From contig ATWC01000005.1 in the NCBI GenBank assembly GCA_000421045.1, positions 62,001 through 126,000 of the forward strand: a DNA stretch of 64,000 nt, in the 5' to 3' direction. Shown piece by piece: positions 1 through 8,104 of the stretch. The stretch is from Lachnospiraceae bacterium NK4A179 (lineage in GTDB: Bacteria; Bacillota; Clostridia; Lachnospirales; Lachnospiraceae). The first letter of the stretch is position 1. Every line of letters begins with the position of its first letter. The position numbers and the translations under genes are program-made. The notes beneath the pieces are model-generated. The model had not been told where the DNA came from. It worked only from the letters and a program-made list of their open reading frames with translations, and did no database searches.

Positions 1-939
1 CTGTTTGACGGAGCCAATATAAGTGAAGCTAACGGAGATGTTATAGATAAGTATGACAGCTTTGTGCTCAGGAACGGAGGCAATGACTGCAAGTTTTCGC
101 GTATAAGGGATAAGCTTATCCAGGGGTTAGTAAATGACAGGAAGTTCCTGACTCTTGAGATGGAGCCCTGCATAGTTTTTATCGATGGTGAGTTCTGGGG
201 ACATTACGAGATAACGGAAAAGATAACAGATGAATTTATAAGCGATCATTATGATGTTGATAAGAAGAATGTCGTCATAATCAAAAACAGCGAACTGGAG
301 GATGGCGAGGAAGCTGACCTGGATGAGTTCAACGGATTCAGGGAATGGATAAAGAATACTGATCTGTCCGATCCTGCTAAATATGAAGAACTGAATGAAC
401 AGATAGATATGGAAGCTTTTGCGGAATACATGAGTACCCAGATATATATCTGCAATTACGATCTTTCGGAAAAAAATATATGTATATGGAAGGTAAGGGA
501 ACCTGTTTCCGATGAAGGCGTCGGTGACGGAAGGTGGCACTTTATACTGTTTGATACGGAATACAGTTCATCTCTTTACGACAGTCCAAAACCGGATCTG
601 AATATTATCGAGGAGCTTAGGGATAAAGACTGTTTTGTGAATGATCTGTTTTTCGGCGCTCTGGAGAATGAAGAGTTCAGAAAAATGTTCAGTGAGAAGT
701 ATGAGGATATCAGCAGAAATAATTTTGAGGACAGTCGTGTAGATGAGGCGATAACTGCGCTTTCGACTGAATATAAAGAATTCACATATGCAACATATGA
801 TCGTTTCTGGCCTGTATGGCCGGGTGGAAAAAATGTCGAGATCAATTATGCACAGCAGATAAGCGGTATCAGAAAATTCTATAAGATGCGCAGGACTTAT
901 TGTGATAAGCATGTTGAGGAACTGCTGGAAGGATATTGA
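1..939 (+). CDS. CotH family kinase, C-terminal part (runs off left edge)
   Basis: The reading frame is open from base 1, so the gene begins outside the window; the GTG at 64 is internal. Motifs seen: VLRNGGND near the start, GHYEITEKITDEF, and FDTEYSSSLY. These match the CotH kinase domain (spore coat protein H and relatives), which phosphorylates Ser residues on coat or cell-surface proteins; Asp residues in RNGGND and FDTEYSS fit the ATP/metal-binding positions of the family. The stop is at 937-939. The N-terminus, and therefore any signal peptide or fused surface domains, cannot be seen. Family assignment is good; whether it acts in sporulation or on a cell-surface protein is not known. 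Confidence 0.8.
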   Translation: MFDGANISEANGDVIDKYDSFVLRNGGNDCKFSRIRDKLIQGLVNDRKFLTLEMEPCIVFIDGEFWGHYEITEKITDEFISDHYDVDKKNVVIIKNSELEDGEEADLDEFNGFREWIKNTDLSDPAKYEELNEQIDMEAFAEYMSTQIYICNYDLSEKNICIWKVREPVSDEGVGDGRWHFILFDTEYSSSLYDSPKPDLNIIEELRDKDCFVNDLFFGALENEEFRKMFSEKYEDISRNNFEDSRVDEAITALSTEYKEFTYATYDRFWPVWPGGKNVEINYAQQISGIRKFYKMRRTYCDKHVEELLEGY

Positions 940-991
940 GTCTCTGCGGCATCACGTGGCAGGCAGCTATAAATATGAGGAGAAGTAATAA

Positions 992-1552
992 ATGGAAAAT
1001 AAAAATGAACTTGAGTGGCAGCTTTTAAGCGAAGAACATATCATCAATGATGAATGGATAGATTTCAGACGCAGTTCATGGAAGTTTCCGGACGGCAGCA
1101 TCTATGAACCCTATTACAGCTATTCGCGCAAGGACTATGTTGTCATAGCGGCTACTGATACTGATGGAAACTATATTTGCGTAAAGCAGTTTCGTCAGGG
1201 CACGCGTGAGATCACGACAGAGTTTTGTGCAGGCGGGATCGAGAAGGGTGAGGATCCTTTAAAGGCAGCGATAAGGGAGCTTCAGGAAGAGACAGGATAT
1301 GTGTCGGATAACTGGAAGATGCTCTCAAAGCTCCCATCCAATGCGACAATAGCTGATAACTATGCTCATATCTTCTGCGCTACGGGTTGCAGGAAAGAAG
1401 CAGAGAGACACTTAGATCCCATGGAGTTTATCGATGTGGTGATAATGAAACCTGAAGAACTTGCAGAGCTGATAGATAAAGACGGCTTCAAGCAGGCTGT
1501 TCATGTGGTTGCATATTATAAAGCGCTTCAGTATAAGAATGGTGCTGTATAA
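992..1552 (+). CDS. Nudix hydrolase, ADP-ribose pyrophosphatase type
   Basis: A 186-residue protein with a complete Nudix box at about residues 79-101: GGIEKGEDPLKAAIRELQEE followed by TG, satisfying GX5EX7REUXEEXGU. The N-terminal part (LLSEEHIINDEWIDFRR, VVIAATDTDG, VKQFRQG) follows the ADP-ribose/nucleoside-diphosphate-sugar pyrophosphatase layout, so hydrolysis of ADP-ribose-like substrates in the cytoplasm is likely. The ribosome binding site GAGGAGAAG precedes the ATG at normal distance. It lies 52 bp after the CotH gene and may be cotranscribed with it. The exact substrate is not determined by sequence. Confidence 0.85.
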   Translation: MENKNELEWQLLSEEHIINDEWIDFRRSSWKFPDGSIYEPYYSYSRKDYVVIAATDTDGNYICVKQFRQGTREITTEFCAGGIEKGEDPLKAAIRELQEETGYVSDNWKMLSKLPSNATIADNYAHIFCATGCRKEAERHLDPMEFIDVVIMKPEELAELIDKDGFKQAVHVVAYYKALQYKNGAV

Positions 1553-1563
1553 GAAGCGCGCTT

Positions 1564-1929
1564 TTAGCATAATTCCAGCCCGCAGATATCATCAAGAGGG
1601 ATGCAGCTGCCGTCTTCCATTATAAGAAGGCGCCTTCGCAGATCGATCTCTTTAGTGAATCCTTCCATATCGATCATATGCCCGCCGGCCTTAAGCCTGT
1701 CCTCAACGAAAAAACTGACATGTACAAGACATTTTCCGTTTCGGGCATACATGATCTCGGAGAGTCTGGCGTTAAGTTCATAGGCCAGATCATCATCAGT
1801 GGCAGGCCTCGGCACGGTAAGACGCATCTCTTCTTTATACATATCACCAAGACCCGTAAGAGCCGCAAAGGGAGCAAATTGTGCGGCACGCTGATCTATA
1901 GATAATTTTTTTCGGGGCTTTTTATTCAT
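1564..1929 (-). CDS. YolD-like protein (SOS-associated)
   Basis: A 121-residue protein starting MNKKPRKKLSIDQ and containing RAAQFAPFAALTGLGDMYKE, the hallmark of YolD-like proteins found beside or near Y-family polymerases (UvrX/DinB/ImuB) in Firmicutes. The family's molecular function is not established. The ATG at 1929 is chosen because the conserved motif begins only 13 residues later; the longer frame to 2022 would run through the promoter. A LexA-type operator lies inside the promoter spacer (1943-1956), supporting DNA-damage control. Only six bases separate the -10 box from the ATG, so no ribosome binding site is possible and the mRNA may be leaderless. No polymerase gene is adjacent. 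Confidence 0.7.
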   Translation of the reverse strand: MNKKPRKKLSIDQRAAQFAPFAALTGLGDMYKEEMRLTVPRPATDDDLAYELNARLSEIMYARNGKCLVHVSFFVEDRLKAGGHMIDMEGFTKEIDLRRRLLIMEDGSCIPLDDICGLELC

Positions 1930-1935
1930 AGCTAC

Positions 1936-1964
1936 AGTATATCGAACAAATGTTTGCAAATCAA
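1936..1964 (-). promoter_or_regulatory. SOS promoter with LexA operator for the YolD-like gene
   Basis: On the minus strand -35 TTGATT (1959-1964) and -10 TATACT (1936-1941) are separated by exactly 17 bp. The spacer contains CGAACAAATGTTTG (plus strand 1943-1956), which matches the Firmicutes LexA box CGAACRNRYGTTYC at 13 of 14 positions. Repressor bound here would block the promoter. Confidence 0.7.
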
Positions 1965-1974
1965 GCCTCGGCAC

Positions 1975-2003
1975 TTGACGATGAAGGGCAAAAACTGTAT
2001 GAT
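1975..2003 (+). promoter_or_regulatory. Sigma-A type promoter for tRNA-Gly
   Basis: -35 TTGACG (1975-1980), a 17-bp spacer and -10 TATGAT (1998-2003). It points to the tRNA gene about 60 bp further on. It runs divergently from the SOS promoter only 11 bp away. Confidence 0.75.
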
Positions 2004-2069
2004 GTTCAAGGTCAATAAACACAAGGGTTTGAGCAATATCAGACGGTTAATTGTGTTCAGTGACAGAAT

Positions 2070-2140
2070 GCAGGCGTGGTTCAATGGTAGAACATCAGCT
2101 TCCCAAGCTGAGGACGCGGGTTCGATTCCCGTCGCTTGCT
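2070..2140 (+). tRNA. tRNA-Gly (anticodon CCC)
   Basis: A 71-nt cloverleaf can be drawn by hand. The acceptor stem GCAGGCG pairs with CGCTTGC (one G-U), followed by discriminator U73 as expected for glycine. The anticodon stem TCAGC/GCTGA encloses the loop TTCCCAA, giving anticodon CCC, which reads GGG. The T arm is GCGGG-TTCGATT-CCCGT. The 3' CCA is not encoded. Confidence 0.93.
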
Positions 2141-2153
2141 GATCTAAATAAGG

Positions 2154-2172
2154 CCGGCTATGCCGGTTTTTT
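2154..2172 (+). terminator. Intrinsic terminator after tRNA-Gly
   Basis: CCGGC-TAT-GCCGG stem-loop followed by six T. The stem is short, so read-through into the next gene 17 bp downstream is plausible. Confidence 0.75.
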
Positions 2173-2189
2173 AAATCGGGAGAATATAA

Positions 2190-2588
2190 ATGGAAGAATT
2201 TGAACAGAAAGTTCTGACCGAGCATGATGACAATGCGAAAAAGCCGGTCAAGAGCAATATGGTCGAGAATCTGAAGATCGAGACTATAGAGAAGTACGAG
2301 AAGGCTCTCGCACTCGGTGACAAGGATACGGTACGCAGGATAGAGTGGGAACTGGGTACACTTACCATTCATAAGAAAGAACTCAGGGAATTCGTTGACA
2401 GACGTAAGGCAGAAGGCCTTTCTGCGGTACCGACTGATTCGGACAGACGTGATTTTGAGGAATACAAGAATCCCACGCAGCCGTATAAGACAGGAAAGCC
2501 TGCAGCAGAGGATGCAAAGGAAGCAACCGTAAAAGAGGAGGCACCGGTAGCGGAAACGGCTCCTGCAACAGAGATAAAAGAGGGATAA
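2190..2588 (+). CDS. Uncharacterised charged protein
   Basis: A 132-residue protein of unrecognised family. It is rich in Glu and Lys, with a probable helical segment at about residues 25-75 (NMVENLKIETIEKYEKAL, GDKDTVRRIEWELGTLTIHK) and a disordered Ala/Glu/Pro-rich tail after residue 100 (AAEDAKEATVKEEAP and onward). No signal peptide or membrane segment. GGGAG precedes the ATG by 7 bases. It begins 17 bases after the tRNA terminator, leaving no room for its own promoter, so expression probably depends on read-through of the tRNA unit. Coding is supported by the ribosome binding site and amino-acid composition; no function is inferred. Confidence 0.65.
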   Translation: MEEFEQKVLTEHDDNAKKPVKSNMVENLKIETIEKYEKALALGDKDTVRRIEWELGTLTIHKKELREFVDRRKAEGLSAVPTDSDRRDFEEYKNPTQPYKTGKPAAEDAKEATVKEEAPVAETAPATEIKEG

Positions 2589-2596
2589 ATTTCCTC

Positions 2597-2626
2597 TTGA
2601 CTTATTATGTACACCTGTGGTATCTT
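2597..2626 (+). promoter_or_regulatory. Promoter of the infC operon
   Basis: -35 TTGACT (2597-2602) and -10 TATCTT (2621-2626) with an 18-bp spacer, placed at the start of the long untranslated leader of infC. Confidence 0.5.
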
Positions 2627-2632
2627 TAACGG

Positions 2633-2744
2633 GTGTCAAGCAGAGTATCAGCTCTCACCCTGCGACCCCAAATGGGAGTTTCAGGCGTCAATATATGATC
2701 TGTTCCATGCAGTTCCATGCAATGGATGGTTTATATTTGAGAAG
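2633..2744 (+). promoter_or_regulatory. infC-rpmI-rplT leader, probable L20-binding leader RNA
   Basis: About 140 non-coding bases precede infC and contain the stretch TATCAGCTCTCACCC, which I associate with infC leaders of Firmicutes, ending in a terminator hairpin just before the gene. In Firmicutes this operon is repressed by ribosomal protein L20 acting on the leader through premature termination. The assignment rests on position, the motif and the attenuator; a covariance-model search (Rfam L20_leader) would settle it. Confidence 0.6.
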
Positions 2745-2772
2745 CGGATACGATGCGGTATCCGTTTTTTTT
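2745..2772 (+). terminator. Attenuator in front of infC
   Basis: CGGATAC-(6 nt)-GTATCCG followed by eight T, ending 10 bp before the infC ribosome binding site. A strong intrinsic terminator inside the leader of an essential operon points to attenuation rather than termination of an upstream unit. Confidence 0.8.
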
Positions 2773-2794
2773 ATCATTTATGGAGGGTAAAAAG

Positions 2795-3298
2795 ATTAGC
2801 GAATTATTGATCAACGGACAGATCCGTGAAAAGGAAGTGCGTGTGATCGGCGAGCACGGCGAGCAGATCGGAGTGCTTTCCATCCAGGAAGCTATGAGAA
2901 TGGCCGAAGAGGCTGAAGTGGATCTTATAATGGTAGCACCCAAGGCTGCGCCTCCCGTGTGCAGGCTGGCTGATTATGGCAAATACCGTTATGAGCAGAT
3001 GCGCAAGGAAAAGGAAGCTAAGAAGAAGCAGCACGTAGTTGAGATAAAGGAGATCAGACTTTCTCCCAATATCGATACCAATGACCTTAATACAAAGGTT
3101 GCTGCGGCAAGGAAATTCCTTTCAAAGGGCGACAGAGTAAAGCTTACTCTTCGTTTCAGAGGTCGTGAGATGGCACATATGTCCGCATCAAAGCATATAC
3201 TTGATGACGTGGCAGAGATGCTTTCGGATATCGCAAATGTTGAGAAGGCGGCCAAGGTAGAAGGTCGTACGATGACAATGTTTTTGTCCAAAAAGTAA
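2795..3298 (+). CDS. infC: Translation initiation factor IF-3 (non-canonical AUU start)
   Basis: The 167-residue product reads SELLINGQIREKEVRVIG at the N-terminus, the usual IF-3 opening, and continues with the C-terminal domain (EIRLSPNIDTNDLNTKV, LRFRGREMAHM). IF-3 binds the 30S subunit and polices start-codon choice. The chosen start is ATT at 2795: the strong ribosome binding site GGAGGG (2782-2787) sits 7 bases before it, while the in-frame ATG at 2780 overlaps that site and the ATG at 2753 lies in the attenuator loop. AUU starts on infC are known in other bacteria and allow IF-3 to repress its own translation. First gene of infC-rpmI-rplT. Confidence 0.9.
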   Translation: MSELLINGQIREKEVRVIGEHGEQIGVLSIQEAMRMAEEAEVDLIMVAPKAAPPVCRLADYGKYRYEQMRKEKEAKKKQHVVEIKEIRLSPNIDTNDLNTKVAAARKFLSKGDRVKLTLRFRGREMAHMSASKHILDDVAEMLSDIANVEKAAKVEGRTMTMFLSKK

Positions 3299-3328
3299 GT
3301 AATTTTTTAGTAACAGGAGGAAAATAAA

Positions 3329-3526
3329 ATGCCTAAAATGAAGACAAGCAAAGCAGCAGCAAAAAGGTTCAAGGTTTCTGGAACGGGTAAGCTTATCCGC
3401 AGCAAGGCTTATAAGAGCCATATTCTTACAAAGAAGTCAACAAAGAGGAAGAGATCACTTCGTCAGAGCATCGTTACTGACGCAACAAATGTAGGAAATA
3501 TGAAGAAGATTCTGCCTTACATGTAA
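3329..3526 (+). CDS. rpmI: 50S ribosomal protein L35
   Basis: 65 residues beginning [20 protein letters not shown], with the family's [14 protein letters not shown] segment; full length for L35. AGGAGGAAAATAAA precedes the ATG. It lies between infC and rplT as in most Firmicutes, and is probably cotranscribed and controlled through the infC leader. Confidence 0.97.
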   Translation: MPKMKTSKAAAKRFKVSGTGKLIRSKAYKSHILTKKSTKRKRSLRQSIVTDATNVGNMKKILPYM

Positions 3527-3595
3527 TTTAAGGGAAGAAATCCTGACGTTACAGTTTTGACGGCAATAATATTATAAGATAGAGAGGTAATAAAA

Positions 3596-3952
3596 ATGGC
3601 TAGGATTAAAGGCGGCGCAAATGCCAAGAAAAAGCATAACAGAGTATTAAAGCTTGCAAGAGGTTATTACGGAGCAAGATCAAATCAGTACCGTGTAGCT
3701 AAGCAGTCTGTAATGAGAGCTCTCGCTTCTTCATATGAAGGCAGAAAGCAGAGAAAGCGTCAGTTCAGACAGCTCTGGATCGCACGTATCAATGCTGCAG
3801 CAAGGATCAACGGTCTTTCATACAGCAAGTTTATGTACGGCTTAAAGCTTGCTCAGGTTGATATCAACCGCAAGATGCTCGCTGAGCTCGCAGTTAATGA
3901 CGCAGAGGGATTCGCATCTCTTGCAGAGCTTGCAAAGAGCAAGATCGCTTAA
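3596..3952 (+). CDS. rplT: 50S ribosomal protein L20
   Basis: 118 residues, standard length, starting [20 protein letters not shown] and containing [17 protein letters not shown] and [21 protein letters not shown]20 is an early assembly protein of the 50S subunit and, in Firmicutes, the repressor of its own operon via the leader RNA. GAGAGG precedes the start. A terminator follows 34 bp after the stop. Confidence 0.97.
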   Translation: MARIKGGANAKKKHNRVLKLARGYYGARSNQYRVAKQSVMRALASSYEGRKQRKRQFRQLWIARINAAARINGLSYSKFMYGLKLAQVDINRKMLAELAVNDAEGFASLAELAKSKIA

Positions 3953-3985
3953 TTGATCGCTTGATCATATAATAGATATATATCA

Positions 3986-4019
3986 AAGATGCCCTGTATC
4001 ACTGTAGGGCATCTTTTTT
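3986..4019 (+). terminator. Terminator of the infC-rpmI-rplT operon
   Basis: AAGATGCCCT-(10 nt)-AGGGCATCTT hairpin followed by a run of T. Confidence 0.9.
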
Positions 4020-4125
4020 GTCTGCAATACAAATAGCAATATGGTTATTTTTTGATATAATAATAGTCACATCATATGTCATAACCGCTATTAGGGACAA
4101 TACATCCTGGAGGAGTATAGTGATA

Positions 4126-6024
4126 ATGAGGAAAAAGATTGCAGTTTTTGCGGCCGGGTGGGCCTCTAATATACTTGTTCAGTGTCTTAATGGTATGAAC
4201 AATGTGATCGAGGGAGAAGATGTGGATATTTATCTTTTCCTGAATTATGCGGCTTTGAATGAGCCACCCGAGCTGATATCAGGAGAGCTGAATATATTCA
4301 AACTGCCTGATATAAATGATTTTGACGGAGTCATTATCTGTGCAAATCTTATCGAATTCAAGGATGAGATAGAGCAGATCGTAAATAAGGCGAAGTTTGC
4401 GGGGATACCGGTTGTGAGTATCGGCGCCACCGTCAAAGATACCATATCCATTGTTTCTGATAACTATTCCGGAATGCATGATCTTGCAGAGCATCTTGTT
4501 GTTAACCACGGGATAAGGGATTATTTTGTTGTGGCCGGCGCAAAGGATAACGAGGGCGGGGAGCAGAGGATAAAGGCGCTTAAGGATGTGCTGAATGAGC
4601 ATGGTACTGAGCTTCCTGAAGATCATATCTTTTATACCAATTGGCTGATCACTACGGCAGACCACCTGACAAGGAAATGGTGCAGGGAGAAATGCCTTCC
4701 GAGGGCCATTGTATGTGCCAATGATGCACTTGCCCTGAATGTCTGTCTTGCACTTAAAGAATTCAATGTGCGTGTCCCCGAGGATGTGGTAGTCACCGGT
4801 TTTGACAATTTACCTGATGCGCGTATCTTCTATCCGTCGTTAACAACAGTGGATCAGAATTTTACGCTCTGCGGTGAAGAGGCTGCAAGAATATTGTTTG
4901 GCAGTATCGAAGGTAAGAAATATGAACCTGTAATTGTAATAGACAGCACGATGGTGCTGGGTGAAAGTTGTGGCTGTCCTGAAAATACAGGCAGTGTGAT
5001 GCTGCGTCAGCAGGCTGCGACCAATTCATATATGAAGCATAATGACGATCTGGCCCAGATGCGATATGACAGGTTGATAGAGAGAACGATACTCTCCTGT
5101 GAGTCCATAAGCGAGATAAGACAGAAACTTACCGCGCTGCTTGCGGAAAATCATGATTATGAAGGCGATAATTTCCATATATTCATGGATGAGACGGCCT
5201 ACAGATCGGTATGTGATGTAAGTGTCAGTATGAGACGTGCCGGTTACGATGAGGAGCTTTCCGTTATAATATCCATGTGTGACGGTCAGATAAGCGAGGA
5301 ACACAAGTTCCGCACTGCCGAACTGGTACCGCATTCAAAGAATGAAAAGAATCATCTGTATATCTTTGTGCCGCTGTATTTCAATCAGTATTCGGCCGGA
5401 TACATGGTCTTCTGCGATCTCTATAAGGCCCTTGAAGAAAAGACGCTCCGTGCATATTATCAGGGGATCAATTATTCCATGGAAAAGTTCCGTCAGAATA
5501 TGTATCTGAAATATATGAATGAACGTATAACGGAGCTTGCCCAGATCGATACGCTTACGCATATCAAAAACCGTGCGGCATATGATAAGAAGCGCAAGGA
5601 ACTTCAGAATAATATAGATGTGATACCCGGCTATGAATTCGGTATCGTTATGTTTGATGCCAATAACCTAAAGGCTATCAATGATGAATACGGCCATGAA
5701 GCAGGTGATCAGTATCTGAAGAACTGCTGCTCGCTTATATGCAGGGTTTTTGCACACAGTCCCGTATACCGCATAGGAGGAGATGAATTCCTTGCAGTGC
5801 TGGAGGGCAATGATTACGTTGACAGAGAGGTCCTTATGTCTGTCTTTCAGAGAGATATGATGAAGATAGGCGAGAAGGCTATCGCTCCGGAGGAAAAGGT
5901 TTCCGTCGCCAGTGGCATGTGTGTGTTTGACAGTAAAAAACATAATACTGTTGAAGATATCAGAAACTGTGCCGATGAGCGTATGTATGAAAACAAGAGA
6001 ACAATGAAGCACAGAGAAGATTGA
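4126..6024 (+). CDS. LacI-type sensor domain / GGDEF diguanylate cyclase
   Basis: 632 residues. About residues 1-300 follow the periplasmic-binding-protein-like fold of LacI/GalR repressors (IVCANDALALNVCLAL, RVPEDVVVTGFDNLPDARIF, PSLTTVDQ) but without the LacI DNA-binding head. A middle region of about 170 residues of unknown fold follows, then a GGDEF domain with DTLTHIKNRAAYDKK and RIGGDEFLAVL near the C-terminus. It should make cyclic di-GMP in response to a small ligand, probably in the cytoplasm because no signal peptide or membrane segment is present. No RxxD inhibitory site is visible before GGDEF. The start is ATG 4126 with GGAGGAG 10 bases before; GTG 4120 is an alternative. A TATAAT lies at 4056-4061. 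Confidence 0.85.
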   Translation: MRKKIAVFAAGWASNILVQCLNGMNNVIEGEDVDIYLFLNYAALNEPPELISGELNIFKLPDINDFDGVIICANLIEFKDEIEQIVNKAKFAGIPVVSIGATVKDTISIVSDNYSGMHDLAEHLVVNHGIRDYFVVAGAKDNEGGEQRIKALKDVLNEHGTELPEDHIFYTNWLITTADHLTRKWCREKCLPRAIVCANDALALNVCLALKEFNVRVPEDVVVTGFDNLPDARIFYPSLTTVDQNFTLCGEEAARILFGSIEGKKYEPVIVIDSTMVLGESCGCPENTGSVMLRQQAATNSYMKHNDDLAQMRYDRLIERTILSCESISEIRQKLTALLAENHDYEGDNFHIFMDETAYRSVCDVSVSMRRAGYDEELSVIISMCDGQISEEHKFRTAELVPHSKNEKNHLYIFVPLYFNQYSAGYMVFCDLYKALEEKTLRAYYQGINYSMEKFRQNMYLKYMNERITELAQIDTLTHIKNRAAYDKKRKELQNNIDVIPGYEFGIVMFDANNLKAINDEYGHEAGDQYLKNCCSLICRVFAHSPVYRIGGDEFLAVLEGNDYVDREVLMSVFQRDMMKIGEKAIAPEEKVSVASGMCVFDSKKHNTVEDIRNCADERMYENKRTMKHRED

Positions 6025-6050
6025 TCCCGCATTTAGCGGGATCATTTTTT
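6022..6050 (+). terminator. Terminator after the GGDEF gene
   Basis: TGATCCCGC-ATTTA-GCGGGATCA followed by six T. It overlaps the end of the convergent DUF3737 gene. Confidence 0.85.
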
Positions 6051-6884
6051 ATCGCTTATTATTATCTCTCCCTTTGCTTCCGGAATATCGCGTATGATCT
6101 CACCTACGTTTTTTACGGTGATCGTTCCGGACAAGGGGTTCTTTATACTTATCACATATGAATGGACAGTGGCATTAACATCTGATCTTTCAAAGCACAG
6201 ATCCGTCTCATTCATAATGCAGTTTTCCAGTACCAGACCATCGCAGTAGCAGAATGGCTGGGTTCCGGTGATAGTGCAGTTGATCAGTTTCAGATTCTTT
6301 GAATACCAGGCAAGATATTCACCGTTTATGATACTGTCCCTTACTGTTATATTTTCGGAGTGCCAGAAGGCATCTTTTGTATCAAATCTGCAGTTTTTAA
6401 TTTCAGCATTTTTTACATACTGGAATGAATATTTTCCCTTGAATGATACATCCTCAAATGTAAGATCGGAGGAACGCATCATAAAATATTCGCTTTCGGC
6501 GTGGCTGCTTTCGATGTGAAGACCGTTTACTGACCAGCCAAATTCAGGTGAGATGATATCTGAGTTGCGGATAGTCACATCACTGCATTCACGGAGAGCT
6601 TTGATGCCGTGCATTTTGGTATTTTTTATATCGATGTGATCGGAATACCAGAGTGCTGCTCTGCATTTGTCTGTCATTTCAGAATCGTTTATGGTAATGC
6701 CGTGTACGTGCCAGCATGGATATCTGAGGTTGAAAAAAATATTTTCTGCCTTTATATTGCTACACTCTTTGATGGCACTTTCTCCGTCGGCAGGGCCGTC
6801 AAAAGCACAGTTCTTAAGTTCTAAGTCCTTTGAACCGTAAAGAGCGCGTTCCTCGTCAGTTGTAAGATCTGTAATCAGAGTCAT
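6042..6884 (-). CDS. DUF3737 family protein (right-handed beta-helix)
   Basis: 280 residues built of short repeats of the type IKNCxF/VTIRNSDI/LVLENC, the pattern of a right-handed parallel beta-helix. The N-terminal ERALYGSKDLELKNCAFDGP and LRYPCWHVHG are typical of the DUF3737 family, whose function is unknown. No signal peptide, so it is probably cytoplasmic. Two adjacent ATGs exist; GGAGG is 6 bases from the second (6884), which is preferred over 6887. It is read towards the GGDEF gene and divergently from the cobalamin operon. Confidence 0.8.
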   Translation of the reverse strand: MTLITDLTTDEERALYGSKDLELKNCAFDGPADGESAIKECSNIKAENIFFNLRYPCWHVHGITINDSEMTDKCRAALWYSDHIDIKNTKMHGIKALRECSDVTIRNSDIISPEFGWSVNGLHIESSHAESEYFMMRSSDLTFEDVSFKGKYSFQYVKNAEIKNCRFDTKDAFWHSENITVRDSIINGEYLAWYSKNLKLINCTITGTQPFCYCDGLVLENCIMNETDLCFERSDVNATVHSYVISIKNPLSGTITVKNVGEIIRDIPEAKGEIIISDKK

Positions 6885-6967
6885 CATGTACCTCCAAATT
6901 AAGGATTCATCTGTTGTATAATTATTTAGTCTGAATATATATTATAGACCAGATGGTTGAGGTTTAC

Positions 6968-8104
6968 ATGCATAAAAAGGAGTACAGAGTGCAGACGTCC
7001 TTTTATTGCCCTGTTCACGGTGGTGAATGGAACGGGGAGAAAAGTGATATACATATTGATCTTAGCGTAAATACTAATCCGCTTGGTATGCCGGAGAATG
7101 TAAAGAAACTGTTTGAAGACGGAAGTATGAGCCTTCTCGCAGAAAGGTACCCGGACAGGGAGTGCACTGCTTTGAGGCAGGCGCTCGCTGTGGAATACCG
7201 GGTGCATGAGGGAAATATCATATGCGGGAACGGCGCATCAGAACTGATCATGACAGCAGTTTCAGCTTTTAAAGCATGTGGTTTAAAACGGGCGCTTATA
7301 GCCGTGCCTTCATTTTCCGGTTATGAAAGAAGCTTAAAGGCATATGGTATAGAAACGGTATATCATGAGCTTAAAAGGGAAGATGGGTTTGTCCTGACGG
7401 ATTCATTTACGGATACACTTTCTGAGAATATCCGTAATATGAAGAGCAAAGGTGATCTTGCCGTGTTCCTCTGTAATCCCAATAATCCAAACGGTGCATG
7501 CATAGAAAAAACGCTTCTGGAAAAGACAGTCACACTGTGCGAGGAAAACGGGGTATGGCTGTTTCTGGATGAGTGTTTTATAGGCTTTACCGGAGCCGGC
7601 TCTGACAGGAGTCTTAAGATACTTACGCAGGATCATAAATATCTGTGCGTATTGGATGCATTTACAAAACTGTATGCTCTTCCGGGCCTCAGGATCGGTT
7701 TTATATTTTCGGGGAATGATATGCTGAATGAGAATATGCGTATGCTGCTTCCTGAATGGAATGTATCGGCCCTTGCACAGACTGCAGGGATGGCAGCACT
7801 TACGGATAATGAGGATTATCTGCGTGAAACTGTTGATCTGACCGAGAGGGAAAGACGCTTTCTTGGGGATAAGTTAAAGGCTCTTGGCTTTGAAGTATAT
7901 CCGGGTGTTGTTAACTTTATAATGTTCAGAACGTCTGAGGATGATAAGTTTATGGGGCTTCAGGAGAAGCTGATGAGGAAAGGCGTATTGATCAGAAGCT
8001 GCGAAAACTTTCACGGGACTGATGACAGGGATTATCGTATTGCCGTAAGAGGGCATGCGGAGAATCTCAGATTTATCAAGATTTTAGAGGAGTTAGCCGG
8101 ATAA
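6968..8104 (+). CDS. cobD: Threonine-phosphate decarboxylase
   Basis: A 378-residue PLP enzyme of the aminotransferase I/II fold. The early PVHGGEW, the [10 protein letters not shown] segment and [14 protein letters not shown] (PLP lysine in FTK) are typical of CobD, which makes (R)-1-aminopropan-2-ol phosphate for the nucleotide loop of cobalamin. The ATG at 6968 has GAGG five bases upstream; the ATG at 6953 has none. First gene of an operon in which the next stop and start codons overlap. Only about 80 bp separate it from the divergent DUF3737 gene, so there is no room for a cobalamin riboswitch here. Confidence 0.88.
   Translation: MHKKEYRVQTSFYCPVHGGEWNGEKSDIHIDLSVNTNPLGMPENVKKLFEDGSMSLLAERYPDRECTALRQALAVEYRVHEGNIICGNGASELIMTAVSAFKACGLKRALIAVPSFSGYERSLKAYGIETVYHELKREDGFVLTDSFTDTLSENIRNMKSKGDLAVFLCNPNNPNGACIEKTLLEKTVTLCEENGVWLFLDECFIGFTGAGSDRSLKILTQDHKYLCVLDAFTKLYALPGLRIGFIFSGNDMLNENMRMLLPEWNVSALAQTAGMAALTDNEDYLRETVDLTERERRFLGDKLKALGFEVYPGVVNFIMFRTSEDDKFMGLQEKLMRKGVLIRSCENFHGTDDRDYRIAVRGHAENLRFIKILEELAG

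Noticed and set aside
1932-2639. 235-codon minus-strand frame across the tRNA
   Set aside because: It runs antisense through a clear tRNA, two promoters and a terminator.
2753-2794. ATG starts for infC at 2753 and 2780
   Set aside because: The first is in the attenuator loop and the second overlaps the ribosome binding site; ATT 2795 has correct spacing and gives the family N-terminus.
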